A DNA stretch of 60,517 nucleotides from Chromera velia. Its lineage: Eukaryota > Sar > Chromeraceae. The stretch spans positions 33,296 through 93,812 of the forward strand of contig JAHBMJ010001439.1 in NCBI GenBank assembly GCA_018398765.1, in the 5' to 3' direction. Positions within the stretch are counted from its first letter, which is position 1, and every line of letters begins with the position of its first letter. Made by a program: the position numbers and the translations under genes. Below, piece by piece: positions 44,353-56,131 of this stretch. The notes below the pieces were generated by a model, which was given only the letters and a program-made list of their open reading frames with translations, was not told where the DNA came from and did not search any database.

Positions 44353-46901
44353 TTCCGCCACTCACTCATGCATCCATGCAAGACATGCCTAATTTAAACC
44401 CCTTATAGTCACCCATGAAAAGGCCCTCCGAGGCATCCATCCAGTTGTATCCCGTAAATACAACGATGTTTCAAGCTAGGTTTCAAGTCTTAGTCTACGA
44501 CTAGTCCAATATATATGCACAATATCGCATAATACATGCAATTTAAACGACTAGAAAAACAATTTAAGTTAATTCACTAAAGGACCGGCAAAGATCTAAT
44601 AACCAATTAGAGGCGCGGGGGCTGGATAAATCAAAAAACGGTTGGAGAAAGAAGGAAGTAGACAGTACTAGGTGTGATATGTATTATGTAAAGTTATTAA
44701 TTCTTATAAAAAAGTGAGACCACAGACTTTAAACTTTAAATTTGAGTTATTTAAATTATTTAACTTCTTTCTTTTTAAAACTTTAAGAATAAAAAGCTTA
44801 AACATCTTGATTTGTGATTTAGGATTGTGTAGCCTTTTAAACATTTTTCAATGCATGACTCTCGGACAAAAAAGTTGAAAAAACTTTTAAAATGTGTTTT
44901 AAAAGTTATGTTTTAGAGTCTACAGACTCAAACCAGACTTTAAACTTTATTTCACTTTAAAACTTTACAGATCACACCTATAGAGACAGTATATGGTAAG
45001 AACAACAGAAAGCTAGTCCTAGAGCTAGTCAGAAAGACTAGCGGAGAGAGACTCCGAGGTTGCGGCTCAGAGGGTGCCGGACAAAGCGGTTTGAAAGAGA
45101 TCGAACCCCACTTGACAGATCGTGGCACGATTCGTGTAATCAATCCATCATGCCCACCGAGGCTGGACCAGTGCAGAAGCCTTGGTTCGTTACAGCCTCA
45201 GTCAATCCTTTCTACCCTCCCTCCCCTCCATGTATTCGAAGAAAAGCAACCATTCAAGTTGGCATGCAACTCTTTAGGGTCGTTTGAAGGATTGATCGAT
45301 GAGCCGACCATGCATGCAGCCATTCAATCCACAAGTGCATGATCAGGAGATCCGGAGGGAGACCCGTTCAAATTCATGCATTGAAACAAACAATCTGACA
45401 GACGGACGAAGCCATGAGTTGGACTCACGCACCAACCAGATGAGGTCCAGGAAGGAGGCAGGGAGGAGCGATGCTCCTAGGTAGAGAGAGAGGGGGTCCG
45501 GCATGCAGGGGCGCATGCAAATCGGAAAGGTAAGCTCAGAAAACGACCCATGCATATGCCGCTGACATTTATGTATTGTCTTTTGTTCACCCTCTGCGTG
45601 CCTTGCACTCAACAACAGAGATCCCTCCACGAAATCACAACAAAAAAGCGTTCCTCGAATTTCACTCCCAGACAGACAGAGTCGAATATGGGAGAGTTAA
45701 GAATCTTCGTTGCTGACGGCTGACTTGGCTGACAGAAGAACATGCGTGAGGATAAGCCAGCGCGTCAGCATTTAAATTAAATAGTTGAATTCTTTTACTC
45801 CACGTTCCCATTAGTTTTCTTGAGCTACCTGATGTTCCTCGTTCGCAACCTCCCTGGGCTCATGTACTTATCCATGCGCCAAGAAGCACGCACGATTGCA
45901 TTCATATACTCTCCTTGTACGCATGCATGTACGTACACCTTCGCTGCCACTCATGAAGGCACTGCGGACCAAATCATTCATGCAGTGCCACAGACAAGCA
46001 TGCAGGCACAACACCCACCCACGCACGTTTTTTTCTGCCCAGAGTAAAAACTCAGATGAATAAGAGCAGAGAGAGGCCCGCAGATGGTGCCGTGCCGCCC
46101 TCGGTGAACCTTCACCGGACCCTCCCTCCCTCCCTCCCTCCCTCCCTCCAGAGGACTTGCTTTCTCTCCTTCGTTCATTCCTTCTTTCTGATCGACTGAC
46201 TGATGTCATTGTTTTTCTTCTCGTTAGAACTAGAAAAGGCTCCTTCCCTCTACGCACCCCCTCTCCTATCGAATCTCACCCCTCGCGACTCAACTCGCCA
46301 GTCAACCACAAGCTCGATCAGGGGGTCACTTTCATTCTCCCATGCTCCCCACTTCTTCTGCCTCAGCAAGCCTTCAACAGGTCTTCCTTCAGGCAGGGGT
46401 CATCTATCGAGGGGAGGGAAGGGACCCATGCATCATGCAGTCGTTCCTTTCTCCCCTCTCACCGTCTCTCGCCCTCTTTCTCTTATTGCCCTACTGACCA
46501 CGTTGTGTTTTCCCACTTTTGCACCATCCCTTTTCCCGTTCCCTTCCTCCCTTTCCACGATAATATACTTCCATCATTATTTTTTAACTTCTTCGTCCTG
46601 CCAATCTTCTCTCTCGCGATGCACCACGATTTTGATTCTTTTGTTTGTCCTTTCGTTCCCTTCACGCTCAAAGGACACCCTGACCAAAGACATCTGGGAG
46701 GGGTCTCTTGCTGCCTCTTCCACTTTTCTCTTCTCTCTCCACCCCCTCCTCAAAATCCCTCAAGCTCGAGAGAGCGGAATTTGGATGGAGAGAGAAGAGA
46801 GAAGACGAGGAGGAGGAAGAGGAACTTCGAGAATCATCCCCTCCGCCTTCCTCAACCCTCTCCAAAGAGCTTCCGCTCTCCCTACCCACAGGCACCCTCC
46901 T
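44353..46901. other. Intergenic, no gene seen
   Basis: 44450-45000 is AT-rich. 45000-46900 is mixed, with a (CCCT)n run at 46120-46149 and CT-rich sequence. Frames of up to 267 codons on the plus strand (46157-47006) are low-complexity Ser/Pro/Leu readings of pyrimidine-rich DNA and overlap the last exon of cytochrome b561 on the other strand. Confidence 0.45.
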
Positions 46902-47147
46902 TCAAGCACTTTGAAGGGGCACGCTGGCGTCGTTAGACTCCTGCAGGCAGGCAGGGACAATCCATCCAATGTAGAGCGAGAACGAAACAGGCAACCCTGT
47001 GACTGAACAGAAGATTCTCCAACGCGTTCAGTACTACATTTATTTGTGTCTATGATCTCCTTGCTCTCTCACTGACGGACCCTCTGTGACGCGCACGCAA
47101 GCCAATTAGGCCTTTTTTGTCAGACGACCCTAAACAGAACACCGGAA

Positions 47148-47184
<37 letters not shown>

Positions 47185-48325
47185 GCACTTTCCACGACCA
47201 TGCCGCACTCACCCACCCACCTTCATGCCTGTATCCTCCATGGGCCCCATGATGAAGAAGGCCCCGATGAGAAGAGTCAGGATCCACACGTTCGCAAACA
47301 CCTTCACCTGCAGCACGCCCAGTGCATCCAGTTAATTGCGTGAGAGGCAGTGGAGGGAGGATCCGTTTGTTCTTGTTCTTTCTACGGAACCATGTTCATA
47401 TTCATGCATGTACATGGCACGTGATGTTAATGAAAAACAGATTCATACACTCACGTACCGGTTCGAACTTGGGCACGTCAATGAAGGACTGCTTCTCCAT
47501 GATGCCGGTGGCGATCGTGGCAATGGCAGCGACGAAGCTGCGTGGAGGTGCAGAGAACGGAGGAGAGAGGGTGGGCGCATAAGACGAATGAGTTGAATGC
47601 AGTAAACCGATCAAGCGAATTACGGGATATGCGAGGAAGGAAAAGAGAGCTGAATGCAAAAAAGCGAAGGGCAACTCTCTTCACGGCAACCCTAAAGTCA
47701 AAAGCGTAGCGCACAAGCGACGCGGTAAAAACCCTGTGACCGCTTCAGAACGAGCCGTCTGGAAGAAGAAAGTGCAGCAAAAACCCTGAGACCGCTTCAG
47801 AACGAGCCGTCTGGAAGAAGGAGAAAGTGCAGCAAAAACCCTGTGACCGCTTCAGAACGAGCCGTCTGGAAGGAGAAAGTGCAGCAAAAACCCTGAGACC
47901 GCTTCAGAACGAGCCGTCTGGAAGGAGAAAGGATAGCAAAAGTGCGAGCACACAACACGACTGAAGCAAAGCAACCCGTTTGAGTTGACACTTGTCCACC
48001 CTTTCTGCATGTAGAAAAGACGACTGCGTGGAGGAAAAGAAAAGAGCTGGAGGGAGGGAGCCTCCCTCCCTACCGACGGACATCCACTTGCCCAGGTGCT
48101 TGTGCCAAGGCAGAGCTGCCCTCTTCCAGCTGTCAGGAACCAGAGAGAGGCCAAAGAAGACAGTGCCGATCATTTGCTGCAGAGAAGAGAATGAGAGACA
48201 GTGGGAGAAGCTTGGAGGCACGCAAGGATGCACATGCAGTTTTTTTACGATGAATTTGTTTCTTTTTTTTTTGGCGCGACTCTGTTTGTATATGCACACA
48301 CACACACACACGCACACACACACAC

Positions 48326-48363
<38 letters not shown>

Positions 48364-49294
48364 CTTTACCCCATGCTTTCACTCGTCTACCCTAGCCTTC
48401 TTGCCTTTACATTTTTCTCTTCTTACTGTCATCGCTTAACCTTGCAAGGGCCTTTTTTGTCTCTCTCGCTGATCGAACATCAAGACAGAAGCTCCCCTTC
48501 GATCTATCTCTCGTGTTTTCTTGTGATTCATCACAAGGACGAATCAGAACAGACCTGGATGCCAGCAACCACAAACACAAGAATGCCGGCGTAGCTGTGG
48601 GCACTGCATGATGCACGCAGGAAGGCAGACAGGAAGGAAGTCTTTACCTGCTGATGAAGCAGAAGGTTGCAACGTTGAGGGAAGGAAGGACACATCTTGG
48701 TTGAGAGATGTGAATGGACAGCGAGAGAAAAATGTTAGCCGGGGAGGAATAATGTATCAGAGTGAGAGCTTGAGAATATTGTCAGCAATTCGCTTCCCAC
48801 CAGACACGCAGCACTCCTCCACACACTCCAAACAAATCTCTCCTCAGTAGCCCCCCACAAGCCGCTCAAGCCCATCCACCCATCAAGAATGCATCAAACG
48901 GACAAACAAAGAAGAGCAGACCTGTAGAAGTCGGGGAAGCCCATATCCTGCAGAGAGAAATAGCAAGGAAGAGAGAGGGGTGAAAACCTTACTCAGAAGA
49001 CATCTAGAGAGACATGCAGAAATCATCTGAAAAGAGAAGGAAAGAAAAGAAGGGCGGATCAACAGTGGCCTCTTTCGCACGAGGCAGGCCACACTAGACT
49101 TGGTCAACGAAGAACGCGAAAGCGGACTCTGATTCGTGAACAGACAAAAGAGAGGCGGCAAACGAGAGGAAAGAGAGATCCAACGACAAAAAGGCAACAA
49201 AAGCAATTTGTTCCCTGTGTGCCACTCCGGTGACCTACAGGCAGACTGAAAGACTGTATGTTTCTTCCTCTCCCTTCTTTTCTTCGTGAACACA

Positions 49295-49328
<34 letters not shown>

Positions 49329-50635
49329 TATATGTTTCTTCTTCTTCTCCCTCTTTTTCTTCATGAACACCACAGACAAAAAGACAGACAGACAGGCAGG
49401 CAGACTATATACACAGACAGAAAGAGAGAGAGACAGACAGGCAGACTGACAGAGTGGAACTTGAAGACGACGATGATTCCACACAGGGCAGAGATGAAGC
49501 CGAGCGTGTTCAAAACTGCACCAAAGAAAGCGAAAAGAGCAACCATTCACGCAACCGAAGAGAAAACACACATTCAAAGCGGAAGAAACATACAGTCCAG
49601 GAGCGCATATACGCACAGATTGCCTCCACGCGAGCGCACGATATGAAACAAGAGAGATGAGAGCACACTGCGAACAGGGGAACGGGAAAAGAAGACAAGG
49701 GGATGTAAGGAAGCGGCGACGTCCTTCGCATGCAGACATGGCAGTGGGGTGAAAGGTGGGGTGACAAATAGATTCTGGGAAAAAGTTTTTTACCGTTTTC
49801 TTTCTTCTGGCCGAGTTCTGCTTCCGCACCAGTGAAACCAAAAGAGATGTAGTCAAAAAATTCACAGAAAGCATGAGAAACAAAAACGAATACTAAATCA
49901 GAGAGATTTACAGACCTCCGTGGAGCGTCTTTCTGGAGTTTCTCTGAAGCTCAGAGCTGCGGAAAGCGATCATCTGCAAGAACAAATCCATGTAAATGCC
50001 TTTTCATCACTTCACAAAGCCAAGCCAGCCTCTTTGCATGGAAGCATCTATGTAGGTCTATCACGACCATCTTTCTGTCCGTTTGTACCCACTCGGACAA
50101 GATAATCGTCACCTAGGCACCCGTCCCAATCTTCAGGGACAATCCTACTTGAGACGGATGTATCCGTTTTCTTAACCTCCCAACCATTCCCCAAGCAAAA
50201 CAGGATTCTCCCGCTTCCCTCAGGTCACAGCAGCTCGACTCACCGCCTCTCCCATGAAGACCACAAAGCCCAAAACCATCAGCACAGGGTGCCAGTTGAA
50301 CAATTTGCCAGCTGCATACAGAGAGAGAGACGCCAGAACACAGGTACAGAAGGGATTTGAATCATCACTCCCAACCAGAGTACGTACGAAAGAGCTCGTC
50401 ATCGAGGCACTCACTAACCTTTCGATCCGAGTCCCCCCAACTCCTTGTATCCGAAGGTCCACACAAGAGTCATGACGAAGATGAGAAACACGCTGAAGTG
50501 CTGCACACACGAACGTACACACGCAAAAAGTGGGATTGCTGACTCAGACACCGCACGCACAGACAGTGAATGAACAATGTTTTCTTTCAAATCCAGACTA
50601 ACCGCCAACAGGTTCGAAAGAGAAAGGGCTCCCAT
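46902..50635 (-). CDS. Cytochrome b561 family protein, eleven exons
   Basis: Minus-strand exons: 50635-50603, 50500-50419, 50311-50244, 49973-49916, 49515-49451, 48947-48922, 48603-48555, 48176-48074, 47537-47459, 47307-47221 and 46940-46902; about 228 residues. These proteins pass electrons across membranes, usually from ascorbate, using two haems held by four histidines. All four are visible: LFNWHPVLMVLGF, TLHG, FYSAHSYAGILVF and LPWHKHLG. The family's GEA, FKFHS and GIMEKQSF blocks are also present. Six hydrophobic segments fit the six-helix fold. Exon 6 is only 26 nt. The tail ESNDASVPLQSA is short and hydrophilic. All joins keep frame except exon 8 to 9, which is off by one base; a small exon or a different donor is missing from the model. 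The GNAT gene starts 587 bp away on the other strand. Confidence 0.85.
47727..47940. repeat. Four tandem units of about 53 bp in an intron
   Basis: Units read AAAAACCCTG(T/A)GACCGCTTCAGAACGAGCCGTCTGGAAG..., 52-55 bp each, four copies alternating T and A at one site. They lie in the intron between exons 8 and 9 of cytochrome b561. Confidence 0.85.
48294..48362. repeat. (CA)n microsatellite
   Basis: CA units with a few CG interruptions, within an intron of cytochrome b561. Confidence 0.95.
49255..49450 (-). repeat. Compound TCTG repeat in a cytochrome b561 intron
   Basis: On the gene's own (minus) strand it begins at the exon 5 donor (CACTCT|GTCAGTCTGCCTG). It contains two GTGTTC(A/G)(T/C)GAAGAAAA units followed by GAGGGAGAAGAAGAAGAAAC-type sequence, ATATAG and (TCTG)n. 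A stretch of about 70 bp around 49320-49385 matches 30128-30200 almost exactly. The two introns belong to unrelated genes. Confidence 0.85.
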
Positions 50636-51221
50636 TTTGTATTTCTGCAGGGAAGGGGTTACTCTTCACGGGTTGTTCTTCCGAGGGACAAGAGGATGCA
50701 CGTGCCCTTTGTTTACTTAGTATATACGTGTGCCCGAAGGTCTTCGAATCGTACGAGGTCTGTCACAGATGGAGTACGCTTAATATCAGCTTCAGGCCTT
50801 GCTTTGCAAGAAAAAGAATCGCTAAACAATAGGCAGTTTGCGAGAGCGACACAAAAGATACCTGGAAGAGAAGAGGGATTCAACAGATTGCATCTGATTC
50901 GACAGCACCGCGCGCACAGCCGAATAGTAGCTCGGACACACTTTTGCAAGGTATTCGGTTTGTAGGGATGAACCGTCACGCCGCTTCCGAGCTAAACAGA
51001 CTACCTGTAACTTTCTGTTCATGCAGCTTTCTCCTCTTCCACCGGTTCCCAACCCTTCGTCTTGCAAACTTAGTCTTCTTTGCTTTTTTGGAGAGTCATT
51101 CGGCAAACTTCAGAGAGGTGCTGGTTGCCATGTGACTCCAAGTCCGGTGTAGATCACGACTGAACACAGAACTCGATTGCTTGCCGTCTCTGCACTTCCT
51201 CTCTCCCAACCCACCCCCACC
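50636..51221. promoter_or_regulatory. Divergent promoter region between cytochrome b561 and GNAT genes
   Basis: 587 bp separate the two start codons, which face away from each other, so the promoters must lie here or within untranslated exons. No TATA box or other known core element was recognised. A non-coding first exon of cytochrome b561 cannot be excluded, since an acceptor-like CCCTGCAG precedes its ATG by a few bases. Confidence 0.4.
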
Positions 51222-53138
51222 ATGTCACATCCGGCCTCCGACCCCCCCGCCTTCCTTTCCCAGGAAGCGAAGATTCAGATGCACGTGGAGGAGCATGCAC
51301 TCGATCTGGTGGCCGTGAAGGCAAAAGAACCGGACCAGAACCCCCTCGCAAATGCAAAGACGATTTGCCTCGACAGCAGCGAGGAAACAACCACAGACGC
51401 CTTGTCAGAAGCCTCTGGACCCTCTCTGGCAACTGCAGTCACAGGCAGTGGTGTCATTGACGATGAGGGGGTGGCTGAAGGGGACATCTGTGAAGCTCTG
51501 AGCCTGGTCAGTTGGAGACGGTGGAGACGATGAAAGAAAGAAAGCCTGCTTGATCTTGAGGATTTCTTGTTTTGTGGTTTTCTTCTCCTGTCCTCCAAAT
51601 CTGCCTGCTCTGTGTTCCTTACGTTTCTGTTTGGTCGCCTCTCTATCTCCGTGTCTACTGTACCCTCGTTGGTCCTACCATCTCTCGTCAGTAGAACATC
51701 TGCGGCCTTCTCTTTGTCGTGTGTCGCCCTCCTTTTTCCTTTCCTTTCTTTTCCTTTCTTTGCAGCTTCCTGAAGACCCGACAGTCTCCCGTGCTGATTC
51801 TGTTCTGAGTCTGTCCTCGAAGAGTGTTGGCGGTGCTACCGCTCTTCCGGCTGCCTCTTCATGTGTGGTCCTGGAGGACGTCTCTCTGTGTGCGTCCTCA
51901 TCTTCCTCTGGTTCTATTGCGGGTTCCTCCTCCTCCTCGGGGGGGAACGGGAGCAGAGGGGAGAGCCACCCTGAGGTGCTCAGACAGGCCAACCGACTCT
52001 GTCAGAAAACCTTCTTTGAGGACTGCACGAAGGGAGCGTCGCGGAAAAACGGGTGGAGACTGTCATGCCTTGTTACGTCAGTCAGCATTTTTCTTTTTTC
52101 TTTAATGAATTCTGTATGAAAATAAACTCATGCCTCGTTACGTCAGTCAGCATTTTTCGGTCCCTGTCTCAAATAATTCGTACTTTTCTCTCGGTGCTTC
52201 GTTCGTGATCCGGTGTGTGGTTTCTTTATTCCCTTCTTCCTGCACTCTTTCCCCTTCTTCCCCCTCGCTTCTACGCACTACGTTGTGTGTTCTTTATTCT
52301 GCTCTGTGTGCACAGTGTCACTCTTCTTCCATCCGTCTGGGCACGCATGCAGTTCTGATGTGGGCAACCCGGTGCTCCGCGGTTTTCTCCTCTGGCGCTC
52401 CCGCCCGTCCCTGGAGGTTCTCGAGATCGCCAAACTTGCGGTGCCAGAAGAAATGAGGGGAAAGGGATACGGCAAAAGGTCAGAGGATGAGTCTCTCTCT
52501 CAAAGCGTTTCTTTCTCTGACATTCTCAATGACATGCCTTATCATGGACCTTTTGTCTCTGCGGGCGTCGTTTCTGCCTGTTAATTGACATCTGTGCTAC
52601 TGGTTTGAAAGCACCTCTGTGTGTATGATGACGGTTTGGCACTTTTTTCTTTGAAGCGACACGTTTTGCGCTTGAGCGGAGTTTGTGTTTTCCTCCTTTG
52701 CTCGTATCGATTAGGGCGATCGATCGGAGGGTCTGCCTGTCTCATTCTCATTCTGAGGGTTGGAACGGAGGGAGGAAAGAAGGATAGAGGCAAGTTAAGG
52801 TTCTTCCATTTCAGTTAATTGCAACCACGTCTGTGTGCCCGGGAAGGGATCGTCGTGTGACCTTGCAAGCTGGTCGAATGCTCGCCAGAGTGACTTTTTG
52901 TACTGTTTGAGAAAGCCGTACATACATGGGTGAATTTGATGCTGTCTGTGGGTGTTTTCAGGCTGCTGAAGTATGCCATGGAGACCGGAAAGAAGAATCC
53001 GAACATTCGGGTGGTTGCGCTGTCTTCATTGAAAGACGGTCGGTTGGCGTGTCGGTTTTGGGTCTGTCGGTCAATCTTCTCTCTCAGTTTGCCTGGCTGT
53101 CTGATTTCGTTTCACTCTTTCCTCTGTGTGGGTTCATG

Positions 53139-53188
<50 letters not shown>

Positions 53189-53262
53189 TGTGTGAGTGTG
53201 TTTGTGAGTGAGTGTGTGCGTGAGTGTGTGCGTGTGTGAGTGTATGTGTATGTATGTATGTA

Positions 53263-53303
<41 letters not shown>

Positions 53304-53764
53304 GCAGCTGTTCCCTTCTATCTTCGACTCGGATTCCGAAAGGACGACCGTGTGACCGCCTCCCTGGCCCTTCAGAAAGAGAACGACCCCAGCGGACAGG
53401 TGCAGAGAGCTGCAGCTGAAGGTGGGTGCATGTCTCTGCTTCTTCGCCTACCTGCAGGATCTTTCTCCTCGTACCTACCTCTCTGCATTTTGCACACATC
53501 ATAATGCATTCATATCAGTCGTTGAACCAAACTGAACGTGGCCTCTTTTCCTTCTGCATTGACTCAATCTCATCTTTCCCCTTCCCGCTTCTGCAAGCCT
53601 GCGTCCTCTGCCTCCATGTCCTTCCACAGCCCCCACCCTCTTTCCATCTCTGCACCTACCCACCTACCTCTTTTGTTTTTGTTGCAGGCCAGGTCTATCT
53701 CGAGTGGCCTTGCGGTCGTCGTCGTCCTGCTGCTGAGAAGAAGAAGAAGGGGGGGAAGAAGTAG
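51222..53764 (+). CDS. GNAT-family N-acetyltransferase, six exons
   Basis: Exons: 51222-51506, 51766-52076, 52353-52478, 52962-53038, 53308-53421 and 53688-53764. All are GT-AG and in frame, giving 329 residues. GNAT enzymes move an acetyl group from acetyl-CoA to an amine. The fold is in exons 3-5: VLEIAKLAVPEEMRGKGYGK with the acetyl-CoA loop R-G-K-G-Y-G (Q/R-x-x-G-x-G/A motif), LLKYAMETGKK, IRVVALSSLKDAVPFYLRLG (motif B: A-x-x-F-Y-x-x-x-G-F). The first 200 residues are Ser/Ala-rich and low complexity. The C-terminus is Lys/Arg-rich (GRRRPAAEKKKKGGKK), perhaps a nuclear signal. The closest type and substrate cannot be told. The exon 2 donor region is duplicated 66 bp downstream. Confidence 0.85.
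53133..53300. repeat. (TG)n microsatellite
   Basis: TG units with GTGAG and TATG interruptions fill most of intron 4 of the GNAT gene and end 8 bp before the exon 5 acceptor. Confidence 0.95.
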
Positions 53765-56120
53765 ACAGAAGAAGAAGAAGAAAGCGAAGAAAAAAAAAGC
53801 ACACAGAGAGAGAGGGGTTCACAAGGCCAGTAAGGCCTCAAGAGGTTCGGCTTATTTCTCATAAGCATTTGCCCTTCATTTTCCCGGGAGTGAACGGATA
53901 GGGGAGAAAGTCGGGGCAGCTTCAGATGAAAGAAGGAAACGGAATGCAGACACATCGTCTCTCAGCAGAAAGAGTGAAGAATAAAGGGTCAGATGGCTAG
54001 GGCGTCTCCCCTTTTAGAGAAGTCCGCAATTCATCTTCCAAGTGCATCGAGGAGACCGAGTCTCTCTCTTCCGTCACACTGATCGAACGGTGTGGAGGCG
54101 CGCCTAGTGAGATGAGGTACAGCATCAGAATACGCTCTCGGGTGGACTCGTCTGGTCTGGCCTTTTCTGTTCCTCAAATCCAGTCACACACCGACCATCC
54201 GTGCGGCTACCTGCCAGAGGAGGGATTGAGGATCCTCTCGACTAGCTGGTTGGACGAGCTCTGGCAGACCGGCTTGTCTGGATGGATACCGGCCAGGTAG
54301 AAGGACTCTCTCTCGCAGAGGACTTCAATGAACCCCCTTAATTCAACTTTTGGGTGTATGCATGTGCCGATTCGTTTCTCTCCCCCCCTCGAGCCATTCG
54401 ATGCATGGATCGAGGAGGGAATCAAGCATCAATTGAGGTACATGAACTCTTCTTCCTGAGTGCCTCCGCTTCACTTCGTCCCAACCAAAGTCAATGCCTG
54501 CGTGCGTCGTGGCAAGGAAGAAAACTGTCAAGCGAGTTGTGTTTTTTGTGTCATGAAAAGAAAAAAATAATTCGGCCAATCGAGTGCTGCTGCATGCGCG
54601 TCATTCATGGCCAGTGAGATGGCTTGATGGCGTGACGAGACGAAAGTGGGTGTGAATGACTAGACAGACTATCGCAGACTCATGGGAAGAGAAGAGAACA
54701 CACGGAAGGATTCAAGGCTGCTGAGTGCGTCTCACAGCCTTACGGTTAAAAGAATAATCCTGAGCGGAATCGTACTTCAGGTGCATACAACATTTGTGTC
54801 CGTCCATCAGTCTTGATTTGGTGTGTGTTCAATGCATGGCATCACCTTTGTCGTTAAATGTCTTCTCGAACAAAGAAGGAGACAATCAAGTAATGCAACC
54901 ATTCACATTGCAGATGAGAGAAAAGCACGTGCTGGTTGGAGTGTCACAGGTTTCACTTCACTTCACCTCCTGCGCGTCCTCGTGTTGTCCTTTTTTTGTC
55001 TTTGTGCGCTTTTTGCGTGAACGGACTCCTTCAAGCTTTATGCGTGATCATCGTATTTTGGCCTTTTCGTGCTGTGTGTGTGATCATCGTTTTTTGGTCT
55101 TTTCGTGGCTTGTACATGAAAATCGTTTTTTGGCCTTTTTGTGACTTATGCGTGATCATGTTTTTCACGTCTCTCTGAGCTTCGCGCGCGTGAGTCGTTT
55201 TTTGGTCTTCGTGATCGTTGCATGTACATCATTGTTCAGTCCTTCCGCGCTCCGTGCATGAACATCCTTTTTTCGTTCTCGTGTCCTCATCGCATGCTTT
55301 TCGTGTTGTGTTTGAGACGTAACTTCAGAAACAGCTCAGCATCAGTGTGCTCGTTTCTTGATCTTTTTTTGGCCTTTCTTGAAGACCTTCTTGATCTTTT
55401 TTTGGCCTGTCTTAAAGACCTTCTCCCCGCAATAGGAGAGAAATAAAGAAGAATTGGAATCGGTACAGAGTCGAGGAGGAAGGGACGACCGCGTGAGGGC
55501 AGTGTGAGCGTGAATTGCTTTGTGTCGTGTTGTGTGTGTCCCATCGTTCATCAAGTGTGAAACGGGATTCTGAGATTTGTGCACGCTCCCTTTTGTCGCA
55601 TGAAGATTCTCGGCAGATGGACCGTCTCTTGCATACTTGCAGTGAGACAACACGATGAGAGGGAGGGTGGACGCACGGGGATTCTTTCATTTGTGAGCTG
55701 CTGCATGCAACAGCAAATCACGAAGCAAGAAAACCGTGGTTCTACGCCATCGACGCCATCGTCATTATTCTGTGAGAGCATGGTTTCTCAAAAATGTTGC
55801 TGTGTGTCACATGACTTTTGTTGACTGTTATTTTCTATTGTTTTCTGTATGGTTTGTATCAAATTTCTTGTATAAATAGTAAAACATCAGTAAATATTGG
55901 ATGATATTTCTTGATTAGTTTTTAATCTTTTAATTTAATTTAAGTAAAATCAGTAGAATAAAGATTTTAAATTATGGGATTAGACTGGAAGAACTGTTTC
56001 AAATAATCAAATAATTTTAACTTGAATTCCTTCGAGTATTTCTAAAAGACTATCTCAAAGAAGGAAATGAAAACTGTATGTGATCTAATTTGATAAACGT
56101 TTGATCCATAATTTACTTTT
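53765..56120. other. Intergenic with degenerate tandem repeats
   Basis: At about 55030-55300 phrases such as GTGATCATCGTTTTTTGG(C/T)CTTTTCGTG recur four or five times at 40-50 bp spacing. At 55358-55425 CTTGATCTTTTTTTGGCCT is repeated. 55830-56130 is AT-rich. A 62-codon plus-strand frame at 54112-54300 shows no family features. I see no gene. Confidence 0.45.
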
Positions 56121-56131
56121 TAGTATACTTT

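Noticed and set aside
46157-47006. Plus-strand frames of 259 and 267 codons
   Set aside because: Low-complexity Ser/Pro/Leu readings of pyrimidine-rich DNA that overlap the last exon of cytochrome b561 on the other strand.
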